Positions 1 to 10,593 of a stretch of DNA of 64,000 bases are shown piece after piece. Below the pieces are notes generated by a model, which was given only the letters and a program-made list of their open reading frames with translations, made no database searches and had not been told where the DNA came from. The DNA comes from Carpediemonas membranifera (lineage: Eukaryota > Fornicata), in contig JAHDYR010000012.1 in assembly GCA_019828565.1 (NCBI GenBank), positions 1,612,001 to 1,676,000 on the forward strand, given 5' to 3'. Position 1 is the first letter of the stretch. Every line of letters begins with the position of its first letter. The translations under genes and the position numbers were made by a program.

Positions 1-1034
1 GGTATGGCTTTCGAGAGGTGGTATCTCCGCCTTGGCTGGTGTCGGCGGATCGGTTGTTGGGCGGTCGTGCGGTGACGGTCTTGCTGTAGGCTCGCCACGG
101 CACGATGATGTTGTTATCGTGGTCGACGTCAAGGGCCTCTAAGGCGCTGATGACGCTGTCCACGTCGTCTTTGATCTCGATGAGGGACTTATAGAGCTCC
201 TTTGCATCTTCTTCGAAGTTCTCGAGCGCGATGGAGCGGATCTTCGCGATGACGGCTGTAGGTGGCAGCTCAGCATAGTTGTCGGCCTCTACATCGGGAC
301 TAGCTTGCTGGATTGACTCCTTAAGGGCTGTGATGGCGAGGCGGTGGCCGCCGGATGTGCCGTAGAGACGTTTGTCCTTCGGGAGTGCAAGTGCTTTCAG
401 GCGAGAACCGAAGTCGGTTTTCGGCATGACGGCAAGGTAGAGATCAGGTAGGATGTCCTTCATCTCTTGGATTAGCTCGTTGCGAATATCGTCTTCATCT
501 TCGTCGTCGGTTGGGGGAGCGTCGGGGTCGGCGAACTTGGCGGGGATGTCAGGGGGAGCGAACGTCGCACGGGTCGTCGGCGAAGATGTTTTTCAGAGGC
601 TTGTAGGCGGGATACTGCTGGTCAAGGTGAGCTATAGCGGCGTCAAATTCGGCCTGGGCGCGGCGCTGGGCAGCCGTCGCCATTGGCCCGTCGGGGAATT
701 TTGCCGCGGCGTGCTGGCATAGGTTAAAAAGATCGTCCTCTAGGAGGAGCTTGATCTCGATGGTGGCGGAGGAGGAGTCGATGGGCTTAGTACGTTCGAG
801 GCGGAGGCGCGCGCGGATATCGGCCTCGGAGTAACAATCCTCTTCTAGCTCTTGGAAGGTAGTGTATTGCTTAGTCTTGCGCCAGTTAACGCGGATGAAT
901 TCGCGACTAGCTGGTGACAGGGCCCGAAGGAATCCAACGGGAATTTTCTTGTGGTGAACTTCGGCGGCGAACGTCTTCGCGGCCTTGGTGAGCTCTTTTG
1001 CGTTCGAGACATGTAGTCCTTCGGTAATTGACAT
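1..1034 (-). pseudogene. R1 retroelement gag, partial, frameshifted
   Basis: This is the N-terminal gag of a Ty3/gypsy-type element that runs off the left window edge. From the ATG at 1034 the protein aligns over its length with the gag of R3 (17,304 onwards): both share an 'NWRKTK' block, a 'LLEDDLFN' block and a 'KFPDGP/KHPDGP' block. The first frame stops at 549, but the homologous protein continues in another frame from about 560 down to base 1, including 'IIVPWRAY', which matches R3 'IITPWRAF'. The switch falls in a run of five Cs, so a 1-nt indel explains it. The gag would package element RNA in a cytoplasmic particle. The zinc knuckle and pol lie outside the window. Confidence 0.75.
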
Positions 1035-1050
1035 TGCGCAGTGAATTCAC

Positions 1051-1098
1051 TGTGGCAACTACTAAAGAACAGACAAGTGTTTATCAATTGATTACTCA
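1051..1098 (-). repeat. R1 5' LTR (about 48 bp)
   Basis: On the minus strand the segment starts TGAGTAATCAATTGAT and ends GTTGCCACA. Its ends and its AATCAATTGATAAACAC core match the R3 LTR. It is followed at once by the palindrome GTGAATTCAC (1041-1050) and then, six bases further on, by the gag ATG. The outer boundary is where the R2 reading frame breaks. The matching 3' LTR and target duplication are outside the window, so the length is inferred from R3. Confidence 0.65.
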
Positions 1099-2627
1099 TC
1101 GATTTTGATTGGTTCGAGCAAACTACCGTTCTTCGGCATCTGGGGGTCAAATACGTCTTCATACGCTGCACACAGCGCCCTGAGGTCTTCGGAGATCTCT
1201 GATTCCGGAATATGTATCGTTGAGACTCCTTCTTCCACTTCCTCCGTCGTGTTCGCTTCAAGATAGTCGTTCGCGAACGGGAAGTCATCTGTTTCATCTT
1301 TCTCCTCGGGTTTGAAAACGATATGGAGCCCTTCAGGTGTTAGGAGCCCCAGACTTCTCAGCGTGCTGCAGCCGAGGAGTATCTTCTCACGAGAGCTTGG
1401 CAGGACCAAGAACGTCTGCTCAAACCTCACCTCCCTCTCTCCGACGTGGGGTAAGGTCACCTCCACGGTCAGTGACGTCGTCACCTTCACCAGCGCGTTA
1501 CTCGCTGTTCTTATAAACCTCGGTGGGCAACTCTTTTCCACGAGGCCTGGCTGTCTCTCCCGAAGGATATGGGAGGTTCGTGACGTGATAATCGAGGGCC
1601 CTGCACCAGAGTCAATGAGCGCCATGTACTTGGAGGAGTTTATAACCGCCTCCGTGGCCAGGGCTTCCTCGTTCTCATCGACCGCGTTCGCCTCCATAGG
1701 CGTCCCCTTGGGCGGGTTCTGGCGCAGACCGCCGTTCTCCCTCGTGCGGCGCTTAGGGCAGGAGTCGGCAAAATGACCAACTTCTCCACAGATGTAGCAA
1801 ACCTTGGGGGTCCTTGCCTTGCCGGCGGACGAGGTACTGCCGCTGGAGTTTTGGCCGAAGCTCTGGCCGGAGCTCGGCGTGCTCTTGTTGCCATCCTTCT
1901 CAACAGGCTTCTCTGGGACGTCAGGCGCTGAGGATAGCGCCTCGTCATGCTTCGCCATGGCCCGGATGACCTTGACGGTGTCGGAGAAGGACGCCTTTGG
2001 TAGCGTCGTGAGCATCGTCTCCACCTTCCGCTTGAAAGCGGGCGGGCGTAGCTTGGCGACGAGGATCTGGCGCGCCTTCTTTTGGAGAAAGGTCTTGGCG
2101 CGGGCTTCAGCGATCTCGTCTCTCGAGGCATCTCGTTCGCGTTCTTGGATCTCAGCCTTCGACTCACCGTCGTCTTGCTTGACGATTACGGCTACATCCT
2201 CCTTCACCTTATTGAACAGGAAGGCGAAGTCGGGCAGGTTCTCGTACTTTGCGACTTGCGGTGCCAGGTCAGTCCACTGCGTGATGTCGCTGATGTACTC
2301 TCTGATGGCCGCGGTACGGCCCTTCTGGGTCGTGCTTATACCGCACGTAACCCCTTCTATTTTGGCGCGAAACTCCAGGAGTGAATCAGGGATCACCTCC
2401 CTCTGGAGTGTGGTGATGATCTCCTCGAGTGTGATCTTCTCGATGTCATCGGCTCCCAGGGCCTCTTTGACAAGATCTTGTAGGTCCTGCGCGAGCAAGA
2501 GCGCGACAGGAAACCCTTCGTTGCTAGCAAGGAAGATCTTTGCATCTTGTCGCCATTCCTTGATTGCCGCCGGTGATAATGCGGAGCTCGTCAGCTTGTT
2601 GACTACCTGATTGACCTTCACGTTCAT
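1092..2627 (-). CDS. R2 gag-protease polyprotein, truncated
   Basis: This 511-aa open frame starts at the ATG 9 nt after the palindrome that follows the LTR. Residues 1 to about 270 form a helical, charged gag-like region. A CCHC zinc knuckle (CYICGEVGHFADSC, near 1760-1800) follows. Then comes a retropepsin-like protease with an intact active-site motif ALIDSGAGPSI (near 1590-1620) and a downstream flap/ILLG region. The tail, rich in Glu and Asp, reaches what is normally the linker to RT, then ends in TAA inside the R1 LTR. The gag-protease part is undamaged, but no RT or integrase is attached, so this copy is not autonomous. Confidence 0.85.
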   Translation of the reverse strand: MNVKVNQVVNKLTSSALSPAAIKEWRQDAKIFLASNEGFPVALLLAQDLQDLVKEALGADDIEKITLEEIITTLQREVIPDSLLEFRAKIEGVTCGISTTQKGRTAAIREYISDITQWTDLAPQVAKYENLPDFAFLFNKVKEDVAVIVKQDDGESKAEIQERERDASRDEIAEARAKTFLQKKARQILVAKLRPPAFKRKVETMLTTLPKASFSDTVKVIRAMAKHDEALSSAPDVPEKPVEKDGNKSTPSSGQSFGQNSSGSTSSAGKARTPKVCYICGEVGHFADSCPKRRTRENGGLRQNPPKGTPMEANAVDENEEALATEAVINSSKYMALIDSGAGPSIITSRTSHILRERQPGLVEKSCPPRFIRTASNALVKVTTSLTVEVTLPHVGEREVRFEQTFLVLPSSREKILLGCSTLRSLGLLTPEGLHIVFKPEEKDETDDFPFANDYLEANTTEEVEEGVSTIHIPESEISEDLRALCAAYEDVFDPQMPKNGSLLEPIKIDE

Positions 2628-2698
2628 GGTCTAGAGTGATCACTGTGCTAGGACCTTGTGCTTATACTGCGAAAACTGAACTAATCAATATCACAACA
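1099..2698 (-). mobile_element. R2, Ty3/gypsy-like element, 5' part (gag-protease), cut by R1
   Basis: R2 begins with a putative 55-bp 5' LTR at 2644-2698 and reads leftward through gag and protease. Its frame is interrupted at 1098 by the LTR of R1, which supplies the stop codon. Its left end lies within the R4 reading frame. The rest of R2 (RT, RNase H, integrase) must lie left of the window, beyond R1. Confidence 0.7.
2644..2698 (-). repeat. R2 putative 5' LTR (55 bp)
   Basis: On the minus strand it starts TGTTGTGATATTGATTAG and ends AGGTCCTAGCACA, so it has the TG...CA ends of an LTR. The next bases are the palindrome GTGATCAC (2636-2643), as in R6, followed by the gag ATG. The segment interrupts the R4 frame after its acidic tail. 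There is no second copy in the window to prove the length. Confidence 0.55.
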
Positions 2699-3846
2699 CC
2701 ACTCCTCGTCGTCATCTATCTCTATCTCAGTGTCATCTGTCTCTATTGTGGGCAGTCGCAGGTACCCCAGCTCGGCCATGGTGGGGAAACCTATTACCAT
2801 CGGGCGGGGCAGCTGAGGGAGCACGTGGAACTCGAGCACCGCTTGCACCATGCTCAGAGCACCGGGGACCGTGACCTCCAGCTGAGTCCGTCCGAGAGTC
2901 CTTACGACCGTGCGGTCACCGAGGCGTACGTCAACACGCACGCCCGGGTCCACCTTGAGGGCGAGGCGATCGGCCTTCTCCTCGGTGATGAAGTTGGCGG
3001 TCGCCCCCGAGTCCAGCAGAGCGGCGACCTTGTACTCGTGCACTTGCACGGTGATCACCGGGCTCCTGCCGGGGGCTGACTCCGCGCTGACCTCTCCAAT
3101 TTCACAATACTGGGCCGATTTACGGCACTCGCCAGTCGTGTGACCGAACATACCGCAGTTAGTGCAGTGTTTGATCGGTTCCCTGCATGCGTTCATCTTG
3201 TGTGGGCCGCCGCAGTTGAAGCACTTGGCCTCAGCGGGGTCGCGCTGTTGCTTCTCACGCTTCTCAGCGGCGGACGGCTGCGCCTTGCGGCGCCCTTGCT
3301 GTTGACCTTGCAGCTGGCCATGCTGCTGTCCGGAGGGACGTGGCTTCTTGTCGAGCTCGACCAGCTTGTACCCGAGGTCCGGCAGGCGATCCTTGAGGCG
3401 TTCTAGGTCGTTAAGGAGCGTGCGACTAATGGAACAGGCGAGGCTCATGACCTCTTCTAACGGAGTGTCATCACGAGTGCGGTCCTTCAGCTCATACCGC
3501 GTGGACGTGGCGGGAATGCCACTGATGAAAAGCTCTCGTAGGTTCAGGGACTTGGCCGCGTCGCCCATGATGGAGCGGACGCGTTCGAACTCAGCGACGT
3601 ACAGGGCTACATCGGCCGGGCGGATGGAGGAGGCCTTGAGACCCTTGAATGCGTTGCGGATAGTTGTCTCGTCGTTGGGGCGCAGCGCACCAAGGAGTGC
3701 TTCGACGAACATCTTGTCTCGGGCCTTCTTGAGCTTGCGGCGGCGTTTCTTCGAAAGTTCGTCCCCGTGTTCGTCCTCAGATGGTATTGTAGGGTTCTCG
3801 TCGGTTAAACATGTTGTTGTATCGTTGTGTTTATTGAGTTCGTAAG
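2681..3846 (-). pseudogene. R4 gag (C-terminal part)-protease fragment
   Basis: The open frame runs from about 3846 down to 2681. It holds a capsid-like helical region, a Gln-rich linker, two CCHC knuckles (CFNCGGPHKMNAC and CTNCGMFGHTTGEC) and a protease with ALLDSGATANFI and a downstream 'VIGFPTM' block. The N-terminal gag is missing: the frame abuts the chromodomain end of element A at 3847 with no LTR between. The 3' side is cut by the R2 LTR. The ATG at 3712 is internal, because homologous sequence continues upstream of it. This is a fragment of a third minus-strand Ty3-like family. Confidence 0.75.
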
Positions 3847-5163
3847 CTAGGTCCGCAGACTCGGGTTCGCAGGCCCAGGGTTCGCACCCTGCTGCCTGGA
3901 CCCGACCTCACTTCTCCCCTGAAGGCGAATCTCCTGGTGAGCTTCCAAATACTCATCGAGTGCAGCGAGATCCTTCGCATCCTTATAGGGAATCCATGAG
4001 TCGTCCTCAGGTCCGTACCCGTCCCAGCGGATCTTGAACTGCCACTGCGTCTTCGTACGCCCAGGGCGATGAGCAATATTCCGTTCGACTAGATATGAAT
4101 CGTAACCTAGAGAGACGAGTTGGAGCGGATCGATCGTCGTGCCTGTGTAAGGGATCACTCGAGTCGCGTGATAGCGGAGGTTGGTCTTCGTCTCCGGGTT
4201 CCTGACACGGTAAATATCGTCGATAACTTCCTGAACCTCGTATGGTCCAAGATATAGGGGAGCGAGACGGTCAGGCCTCCTATTGTCGGGATGCGTGGTC
4301 AGAACCTTTGTTCCGATAGGTAGGGGCTCAGTCATAGCCTGAGACTCCTCTCGGGCACTACAGTCAGGAAGGCGTTCTGAGTCTGCTGTGCTTTCTCGAT
4401 GACCAGGCGCTGTGTTTCGATCATCGCTTGCACATACGCCTGAGTCGGTTCGGCATGTTCGCTATCCCTTCCCCCCTCGGTCGACAGGAGGTTGACAGCA
4501 AGGTCGATAGCGCCAAACATGATCTTCGAGGGCTCGATGCCCGTTGTCGCGCAAGGAGTCGCGTTCACAATGCGCTGTACCATCGGTAGGTAGGTCGACC
4601 ACGAATCGCGGAGTCGCCTCTCGTTAATAAGGACTCGTATATGCCGATTGAGTTCTCGGTTGGCTCGTTCAACGAGTCCGTTCGCTCGGTGATGATATGG
4701 TAGGGTGAGGATTCGCTTCACCTTGAGTATCTCGCACAACGCTTGGATTGCCGTCGCAGTGAACTGAGCACCTTGGTCAGTTCTAAGGGCGGTAGGTACA
4801 CCATAGCGTCCAAAAACTTGCAGCATCGCAACCATTGCTTCCTCGCTCGTGGCTCGTTGAGTGGGGATAAACTACACAAAGCGCGAGAAGGCATCGATGA
4901 ACGTGATAACATACTGATTGCCGCGGCTATCCTTAGGGAAGGGACCTACGGTGTCACAGCACCAGACTTGACCCGGGCCATCGGCCATGGTGGACCGAAA
5001 CGGGGGGTCTAGGGTCTTCTGGGGAAGGCGGAGCTTCTGACAGACTGAACAGTCCTTAATCATTCGCTCTACGTCTTCGTTCATGTTCGACCAGGTATAG
5101 CCCAGAGCCTTGAGTCGGCGGACGGTCTCGTCACGTCCCATATGACCCGACTCGGCATTATGG
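3847..5163 (-). pseudogene. Element A integrase with chromodomain (3' part, broken)
   Basis: This is the C-terminal half of element A pol, separated from its RT/RNase H (8985 onwards) by the R6 insertion. It has the rest of the HHCC zinc-binding domain (CSVCQ), the integrase core with DTVGPF, TDQGAQF and NGLVERANRE, then a C-terminal beta domain and a chromodomain (FKIRWDGYGPEDDSW). There are two breaks. One is an in-frame TAG after FSRFV near 4872. The other is a frame change at about 4332-4335, where the two frames overlap by 4 nt. Chromodomains of this kind direct integration to modified histones. The frame ends in TAG at 3847 with no recognisable 3' LTR. Confidence 0.8.
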
Positions 5164-5216
5164 TGTGGTATGGATAGAACAGCTAGCGAAAGAGATTTAA
5201 TCAATTGATTGGGACA
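5164..5216 (-). repeat. R6 3' LTR (53 bp)
   Basis: On the minus strand it starts TGTCCCAATCAATTGATT and ends CTATCCATACCACA. It is identical to the copy at 8932-8984. The pol frame ends at a TGA inside this LTR. The TATGG duplication follows directly. Confidence 0.92.
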
Positions 5217-6880
5217 CTACCCCTCTCCTCGAGGTGACGGCGCACGACGGACGTGCGGGCGGCGTCAGAGTTGGGACCCTCCCACGTGGCCTTAGCCTCA
5301 GGGAAGCCGAGCCACTTAATGAGGAGGTCGCCAGTCTCGTCGTCGACCTCTAGGACTTTCTCGACGTAATACTCCTCGTCGTCGGTAGCCGCGATGCGCA
5401 ACAGTTCGGCGTCGCTGAGGGGGCCTTGGCAGATGCGGATTAACTGGCTCAGGTGGACCCGGCGGCTCTTGCCGCCAGTGAGCGGCGTGATCTCCGCTGC
5501 GTAACCGTCGGCGGCTGTGATGCGGAATGGGCCGCGGTGGCCGTGTAGCTTCGTGGGGCTCTCGTTCTTACGAAGGACCAGAGTGCCCGGCTCGATCGGG
5601 GGCGTCGGCTCTGCGGTCCTTGTCATTGCCTGCTGGCGGTTGAGGGCCTGGTCGGCGAGGATCTGGAGGTGCTCGGTGAGCGCGTCGATGTAGGAGGCTA
5701 TGTCGTCCAGGGGAGTATGAACTCTACCCTCCTCCTTGGGTGCGATCGTGAAGTCGCGAGCGGAGGCATGCTTGCCCATCAAGAGAGCAATGGGTTCGAC
5801 GCCGGTGACGGAGTGGACCGTAGTGTTCAGGATGTACTGGACGTATGGGACCACGGAGGCCCAGGCGTCGTAACGGTCAAACATCAGACAGAGCACACGT
5901 AAGTGTCGCTTGACTTCCTGGTTGCGTCTCTCGGCCAGGCCGTTTGACTGAGGGTGGAAAGGGATTGTCCGGTGGTACGTGACCTGCAAGCGATCAAGGA
6001 AAGCTTCTATCATCCGATTGCGGTACTCGGGGCCGTTGTCCGAAAGGAACTCGCGAGGCACACCGTAGCGTCCGATGATGGACCAAAGTGCCAGCCCGAC
6101 CGTCGTCGCGTTGTTGGAAGCTGTGGGGATGAGCTCCGTGAAGCGGGTAAACATGTCGGTTGCCACCACGATGTATCTGAAACCCTCGGAGTCGACAGGG
6201 AAAGGACCCATGGTGTCTACAGCGATGGTCTGGAAGGGTCGGTCGCGCAGAGAAGACTGCGTTGTGGTCTTAATGAAAGCGGAGAGGCGTGCCTTAGCGC
6301 AGTACACGCAGGTTGACACGACTGCGTGCACGTCGGAGTGGAGGCCTGGCCAATCGTGCCCAAGCTGGCGGACGTTCCTGATGGTGGCCTGCTCGCCCTC
6401 GTGGTATCGGTGAGCTTCTTGCACGATCTTGCGCTTGGCGTCTTCGTCGAGCTCGGCCTCTGAGACGTTGTTGACCTGCGTGACTGTGGCCTGCGGGTTG
6501 TATCGACTGAGTGCGTCGGCCAGTGTGTTCTGCGCGCCTGCGATGTGTCTGATGACGAACTCGAACTCTTGGATCATAAGCAGCCAGCGGAGGTGCTTAC
6601 GGTTTTCCTGGCCAGCCTTGGAGTGCAGGTAGACCAAGTTGCGGTGGTCCGTCCAGATCGTCAGGTCCTGGTGGACTCTAAAGATGGGCGAGAGGTCAGG
6701 CCGAGTGAGGCAGTAGATGATCGCGAACAGCTCCTGGTCGTACGTGCACCAACGCGACTGTGTGTCGTTGAAGACCTTTGAGAAGAATGACACGACGCGC
6801 CATGTGTTGTCCGAGTCAAGCTGCAGTAAGACACCGCCGATGCCTTCGAGAGAGGCGTCGGTCTCGAGGCGCCAGGGCCT
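5201..6880 (-). CDS. R6 pol: RNase H-integrase-chromodomain
   Basis: The open frame reads from the RNase H region (DASLEGIGGVLLQL in this frame near 6850) through 'WTDHRNL' and 'ADALSRY'. It continues with the integrase HHCC domain (CVYCAKA), the core with VDTMGPF, SDNGPEYRN and NGLAERRNQE, and a chromodomain (VEKVLEVDDETGDLLIKWLGF...ATWEGP). It ends at TGA within the 3' LTR. The upstream part of pol is in another frame; the change lies near 6870 and is explained by one missing base in a short C run. The integrase catalytic D, D and E are all present. The first ATG in this frame is at 6793, but the domain starts earlier. Confidence 0.85.
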   Translation of the reverse strand, partial: RPWRLETDASLEGIGGVLLQLDSDNTWRVVSFFSKVFNDTQSRWCTYDQELFAIIYCLTRPDLSPIFRVHQDLTIWTDHRNLVYLHSKAGQENRKHLRWLLMIQEFEFVIRHIAGAQNTLADALSRYNPQATVTQVNNVSEAELDEDAKRKIVQEAHRYHEGEQATIRNVRQLGHDWPGLHSDVHAVVSTCVYCAKARLSAFIKTTTQSSLRDRPFQTIAVDTMGPFPVDSEGFRYIVVATDMFTRFTELIPTASNNATTVGLALWSIIGRYGVPREFLSDNGPEYRNRMIEAFLDRLQVTYHRTIPFHPQSNGLAERRNQEVKRHLRVLCLMFDRYDAWASVVPYVQYILNTTVHSVTGVEPIALLMGKHASARDFTIAPKEEGRVHTPLDDIASYIDALTEHLQILADQALNRQQAMTRTAEPTPPIEPGTLVLRKNESPTKLHGHRGPFRITAADGYAAEITPLTGGKSRRVHLSQLIRICQGPLSDAELLRIAATDDEEYYVEKVLEVDDETGDLLIKWLGFPEAKATWEGPNSDAARTSVVRRHLEERGSVPIN

Positions 6881-8919
6881 GCTCTGGTCCGGATGGGCGA
6901 GACCTCTTCGTCTGTCACGGCCTGCTTGAGCTGATCAAACAGAGCCTGAAGCGTGTCGTCCCAGTCGTTGAAGGTGTAGGGTGGGACCTTGCTGACCAAG
7001 GCCTGGAGCGGCTTGAGGCGTGTCTGGCAGTTGGGGATATAGTCACTGAGGTATGTGAACATACCGATGATCATGCGTAGGTCCTTGACCGAGTGAGGTG
7101 CGGCGAGGTCCTGCATGGATCTGACACGAGTAGGGCTCATGCGGCGGCCCTTGCCATCGACGATATCGCCGAGGATCTCGATAGACGTCGCCCCGAAGAC
7201 ACACTTGTCGCCGCGGAGGCGGACGTTGCGTTCCTCTGCGATACAGAGTAGGCGGTCGACGTGGTCTAGAAGCTCCTGAGGTGTCTTGGCTCGACCAAAG
7301 ATGTCGTCGATGTAGTTCTTCGTACCGTCCTCGTCGGACATGAGGCCTAAGAACCACAATATATCCGAGCCGATGAGGACCTTATCGGCCCTGCCGCTGA
7401 TGACGTGCAGGGGCCAATCGATGATCGTTCGGCGGTCGCCCAAGCGGTCCGCGACCAGCGTTGTCTCGAAGGTGCCGTGTTGCTGGAGACCTTGGTCGTC
7501 AGGGCCCGTCAGCTGGACCATGTCGGGGCCCCTCCTGCCAAACTGGGCGAGTGCGTTGGCGAGGTCCAGCGAGATGGTGGACACTACGGAGCCAGGGTCG
7601 ACCGTCGCTGAGATAAGCGTGTCACCTATCGTCACTGGAATCCGGAGAAGCCGGCCCGGCGAGTAAGCGTGCTCGGCATGCTCTACGTTCTGAACGCTGC
7701 CTTGTTGGGGCTTGTTGGGGGGTGTCGGTGTGAATGGTGTGGCCTGCTTGGGGTTCTGCCTGAACTGCCAAGGACCCTTCGACGTCGATGGTTGCTGGGG
7801 CTGCTGTGGTTGTCCAGCGGCCTGTCGTTGGGGACCAACTGCCTGCGGCTGGCGTGACTGGTTCTGCTGGGCGGCTGAGGCTTGGTGTGGTGTGCGTTGA
7901 GAGGCCTGGCCCTGGCGGGGATCTTGAGGTTGGCGGCCCGCCGGTGTGGCTCTGTTAGCCTGACTCTGGCGCTTCAGCAGCCGGCACTCTTCAGTAGAGT
8001 GGCCGCCGGGACCGTGGACGCGGCAGGTCTTGCGGCCGTTGCCCGGTGTAGCGGGGACCTTGGCGCCTGCCATGGGACCGGAGGTCCTCTGGCAGAAGGA
8101 CCAAGGCGTGACGATCGTCCCATCGGAGTTAGTTGGCAAAGCCAGGATGCGGTGCTGGACGTCATCGATGGTGGTGGCGCCGTCGGCGAAATCCTCGAAG
8201 GCGAGGGCGGCTTCGGTGACGTCAAAACCGCGGGTCAGCACGCGGAAAAGCGTGGATATCAGCCTCTTCTCGGTGAGGGGCGTGTAACCGTTTTCTTCTG
8301 TCGGGAACTTGGGGTTCAGCTGGCGACAGTGCTTGCCGAAAGCTAGGAACATCTTCTGCATAGAGGTGATGTCTCCACCTGTGAGCGTGGTCCTTTCCAG
8401 GATCGCCGCCGCGCGAGCGGCTGGGTTGGCCCGCTGGGCGGGTGTCAGCTCGAAGTACGCGGTGTAGGTGAGCAAGAGGTCCGCCCGCTCGCGGAGCTCC
8501 TCCCTCGAGAGGCGCTCTGAGGCGTTGGTCGAGGTGTCTGGGGCCGTCGGTGGCGGACTGACCGCCTTGAGGGCTGCGGTGATGAAGGCCTGCTTCAGCT
8601 CGTCTGAAGCGATCGAGGCCGCTTGGGTGTCTATATCCTTGAGCTTGGCCAGGAGAGCGCTGAGCTCCTCGGCCGATTTGTCGTCGTCGTTCTTCTCGGG
8701 TTCATTCTGCTCGGAAGGCTTATGAATGGGAGGACGGATCTCTGTCTCAAAGAAGCATTGGAAATCCTCGAATGTTGGGAATCTCGTTGTCGGGATGAAC
8801 GCCGCGCGGATTTCGGCTAGTTTCTCGCTCCCGAGGAAAAAGAGGATGCTAGACGGCTGCTTTTTGCTTGCATCGTGAAGACGATACTCGTCTAAACGGC
8901 TGTTGCTGACTAAAACCAT
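6870..8919 (-). pseudogene. R6 gag-protease-(deleted RT) polyprotein
   Basis: The ATG at 8919 lies 12 nt inside the 5' LTR boundary, so the leader is almost absent. Gag spans roughly the first 310 residues and ends in a CHHC-type knuckle (CRVHGPGGHSTEEC), followed by a long Gln/Pro-rich linker. The protease has ATVDPGSVVS where D-S/T-G is normal: the second active-site residue is Pro. Directly after the protease (LWFLGLM) the protein passes to the YIDD box and RT thumb (NYIDDIFGRAKT). The fingers and motifs A and B are therefore deleted. The frame runs into the RNase H region and then leaves the correct frame near 6870. Confidence 0.8.
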
Positions 8920-8931
8920 GACAGTGATCAC

Positions 8932-8984
8932 TGTGGTATGGATAGAACAGCTAGCGAAAGAGATTTAATCAATTGATTGGGACA
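8932..8984 (-). repeat. R6 5' LTR (53 bp)
   Basis: It is identical in all 53 positions to the 3' LTR, which suggests a recent insertion. It is followed on the minus strand by the palindrome GTGATCAC (8924-8931) at the usual primer-binding position, then by the gag ATG at 8919. No TGG-initial tRNA complement is visible. Confidence 0.92.
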
Positions 8985-10589
8985 TATGGACCTGGTCAAA
9001 GGCAATCTTCATGATCGATTGGACTTGGGTCTTGGCGAAGAGACAGCGTGACAGTGCGTCGGTGACTACGTTGTCCTTGCCAGGTATGTGCTCAATTCGG
9101 TACGAGTACTCCTGCATACGCAGGGCCCATCGCATGACCTTCAGGGTCAGCGACTTCCGCATGAAGACGAGGTTTCGGTGGTCAGTCTGGATCAAAAACG
9201 GGTGACCCAGGAGGTGGTGGGAAAACGTCTGGACTACGGCGAAGAAAACGCCGAAAGCTTCCTTCTCGATTGTTGCCCATTTCCGCTCGGGTTGGGTAAA
9301 TGTGTGAGAGCAGTACTCGACCACGCGTTCCTTTCCATCAATCAGGTTAAGGAGCATTCCACCGCACCCGATATCAGACGCATCGGTGCGAACTATGATG
9401 GGGTAACGGTAGTCAAGGTGGGCGAGTGTACCAGCAGACGCGATCAGGGCTTTCGTTGCCTCGAAGGCGTCCTGGTGAGCACTGGTCCATTTCCAGGCGT
9501 GTTTTCCTGAGGTCAACTCGTACAGAGGCGCAACAGTAGTTGCTAGTCGGGGGACAAAGCGTCTAAAATAGTTGACCGCTCCCAGGAAGGCACGCGTCGT
9601 GGTGATATCGGACGGCGGGGCCATATCCAGGATCGCTTTAGTCCCTCTCGTCGGACATTCTGACACCCTGGCCAGAGGCAATATGGCCCAAATAGTCGAT
9701 CTCCGTGGCATACAACTTGCACTTTACTGGGTGGAGGACGAAACGGTAGTCAGCCAGTCGGGCGAGGACCTTATCGAGGTTCGCGGCTAACTCCTCCACA
9801 GTGGAACCGTGGACGGCAATATCATCGATGAAAACTTCGCACACAGTCCCAACCAGGCCTGAAAGGACCTGTCGCATGGTCGCCTGGAAGAAGGCAGGGG
9901 CTGTCTTGATGCCAAAGGGGACCCGTGTGAACTGGAATAGGCCTTCCGCCGTGGCAAAAGCCGTCATAGGGCGGGACTCAGGATCCAGGGGTATTTGGTG
10001 GTACCCAGACACAAGGTCGAGAGTGGCAAAGCAAGTCTTGCCTCTCAGGCGAGCCAGGATCTCATCGGGGGTTGGGGATAGGATGGGCATGGTCCTTGAC
10101 CGTCTCGTTCAAGAGGCGATAGTCGATCACCATTCTGCGGAGACCACCCTTCTTCGCAACCGTAAAGGCTGGGGCGCTCCAGGGACTTGTAGAGGGCTCG
10201 ATAATGCCCTTCTCGAGGAGTGAAGCTACCTCAGCATCGATTTGTTCGCGAACCGCAGGGCTCTGGCGACGAGGCGGAACAGACACCGGGACAGCGTCTG
10301 GTAGCAGTTCGATCACCATGGGCGGTACGTCGGCGCCCTCGGGGTGTACCTGGGCCGTAAAGAGTAAACAGTACTTTGCTTTAACCTGCGCGATCACTTC
10401 AGGCACGTCTTCGACACGAGCAGCACGGGGAGGTGGTGACGACGGACGCGGTTCGTGAGCGTCCGGAACGATGAAAAGATCTTCGTCATCGCCCCAATCG
10501 TCAAGGCGGCTCGTTGAAACGTCCTCATCATCGTCGATGTTATCCGTAGCGCTGAAAGCGAGGTGGTGGAGCAGATCTAGCTCCTTCAT
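8985..10589 (-). pseudogene. Element A pol: reverse transcriptase and RNase H
   Basis: The 5' portion of element A pol reads leftward. It begins with an acidic linker and RT fingers ('EPSTSPWSAP'), then motif A (FATLDLVSGYHQ), motif B region (PFGIKTAPAFFQ), motif C (FIDDIAVH), thumb, and RNase H with TDASDIGCGGML and 'VVTDALSRC'. One frame break is at the G5 run at 10067-10071; the second tandem copy has four Gs there and is continuous. Another is at a GGG near 9645, shared by both copies. The protein is continuous with the integrase at 3847-5163 once R6 is removed. Confidence 0.8.
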
Positions 10590-10593
10590 CGTG

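Larger units (their letters stand above)
5164..8984 (-). mobile_element. R6, complete Ty3/gypsy-type insertion with 53-bp LTRs
   Basis: R6 is bounded by two identical 53-bp LTRs and flanked by a 5-bp target duplication, TATGG (5159-5163 and 8985-8989). Removing R6 and one TATGG makes the zinc-binding domain of the element A integrase continuous in one frame, so the boundaries are exact. The insert is 3,821 bp and carries gag, protease, the last part of RT, RNase H, integrase and a chromodomain. The RT fingers and most of the palm are missing, so R6 probably depended on another element to move. A purine-rich stretch ending at the 3' LTR (minus strand GAGGAGAGGGGTAG) is the likely polypurine tract. 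Confidence 0.92.

Noticed and set aside
1804-2610. 268-codon plus-strand frame opposite the R2 gag
   Set aside because: It is a shadow of the minus-strand gag-protease, which has zinc-knuckle and protease motifs.
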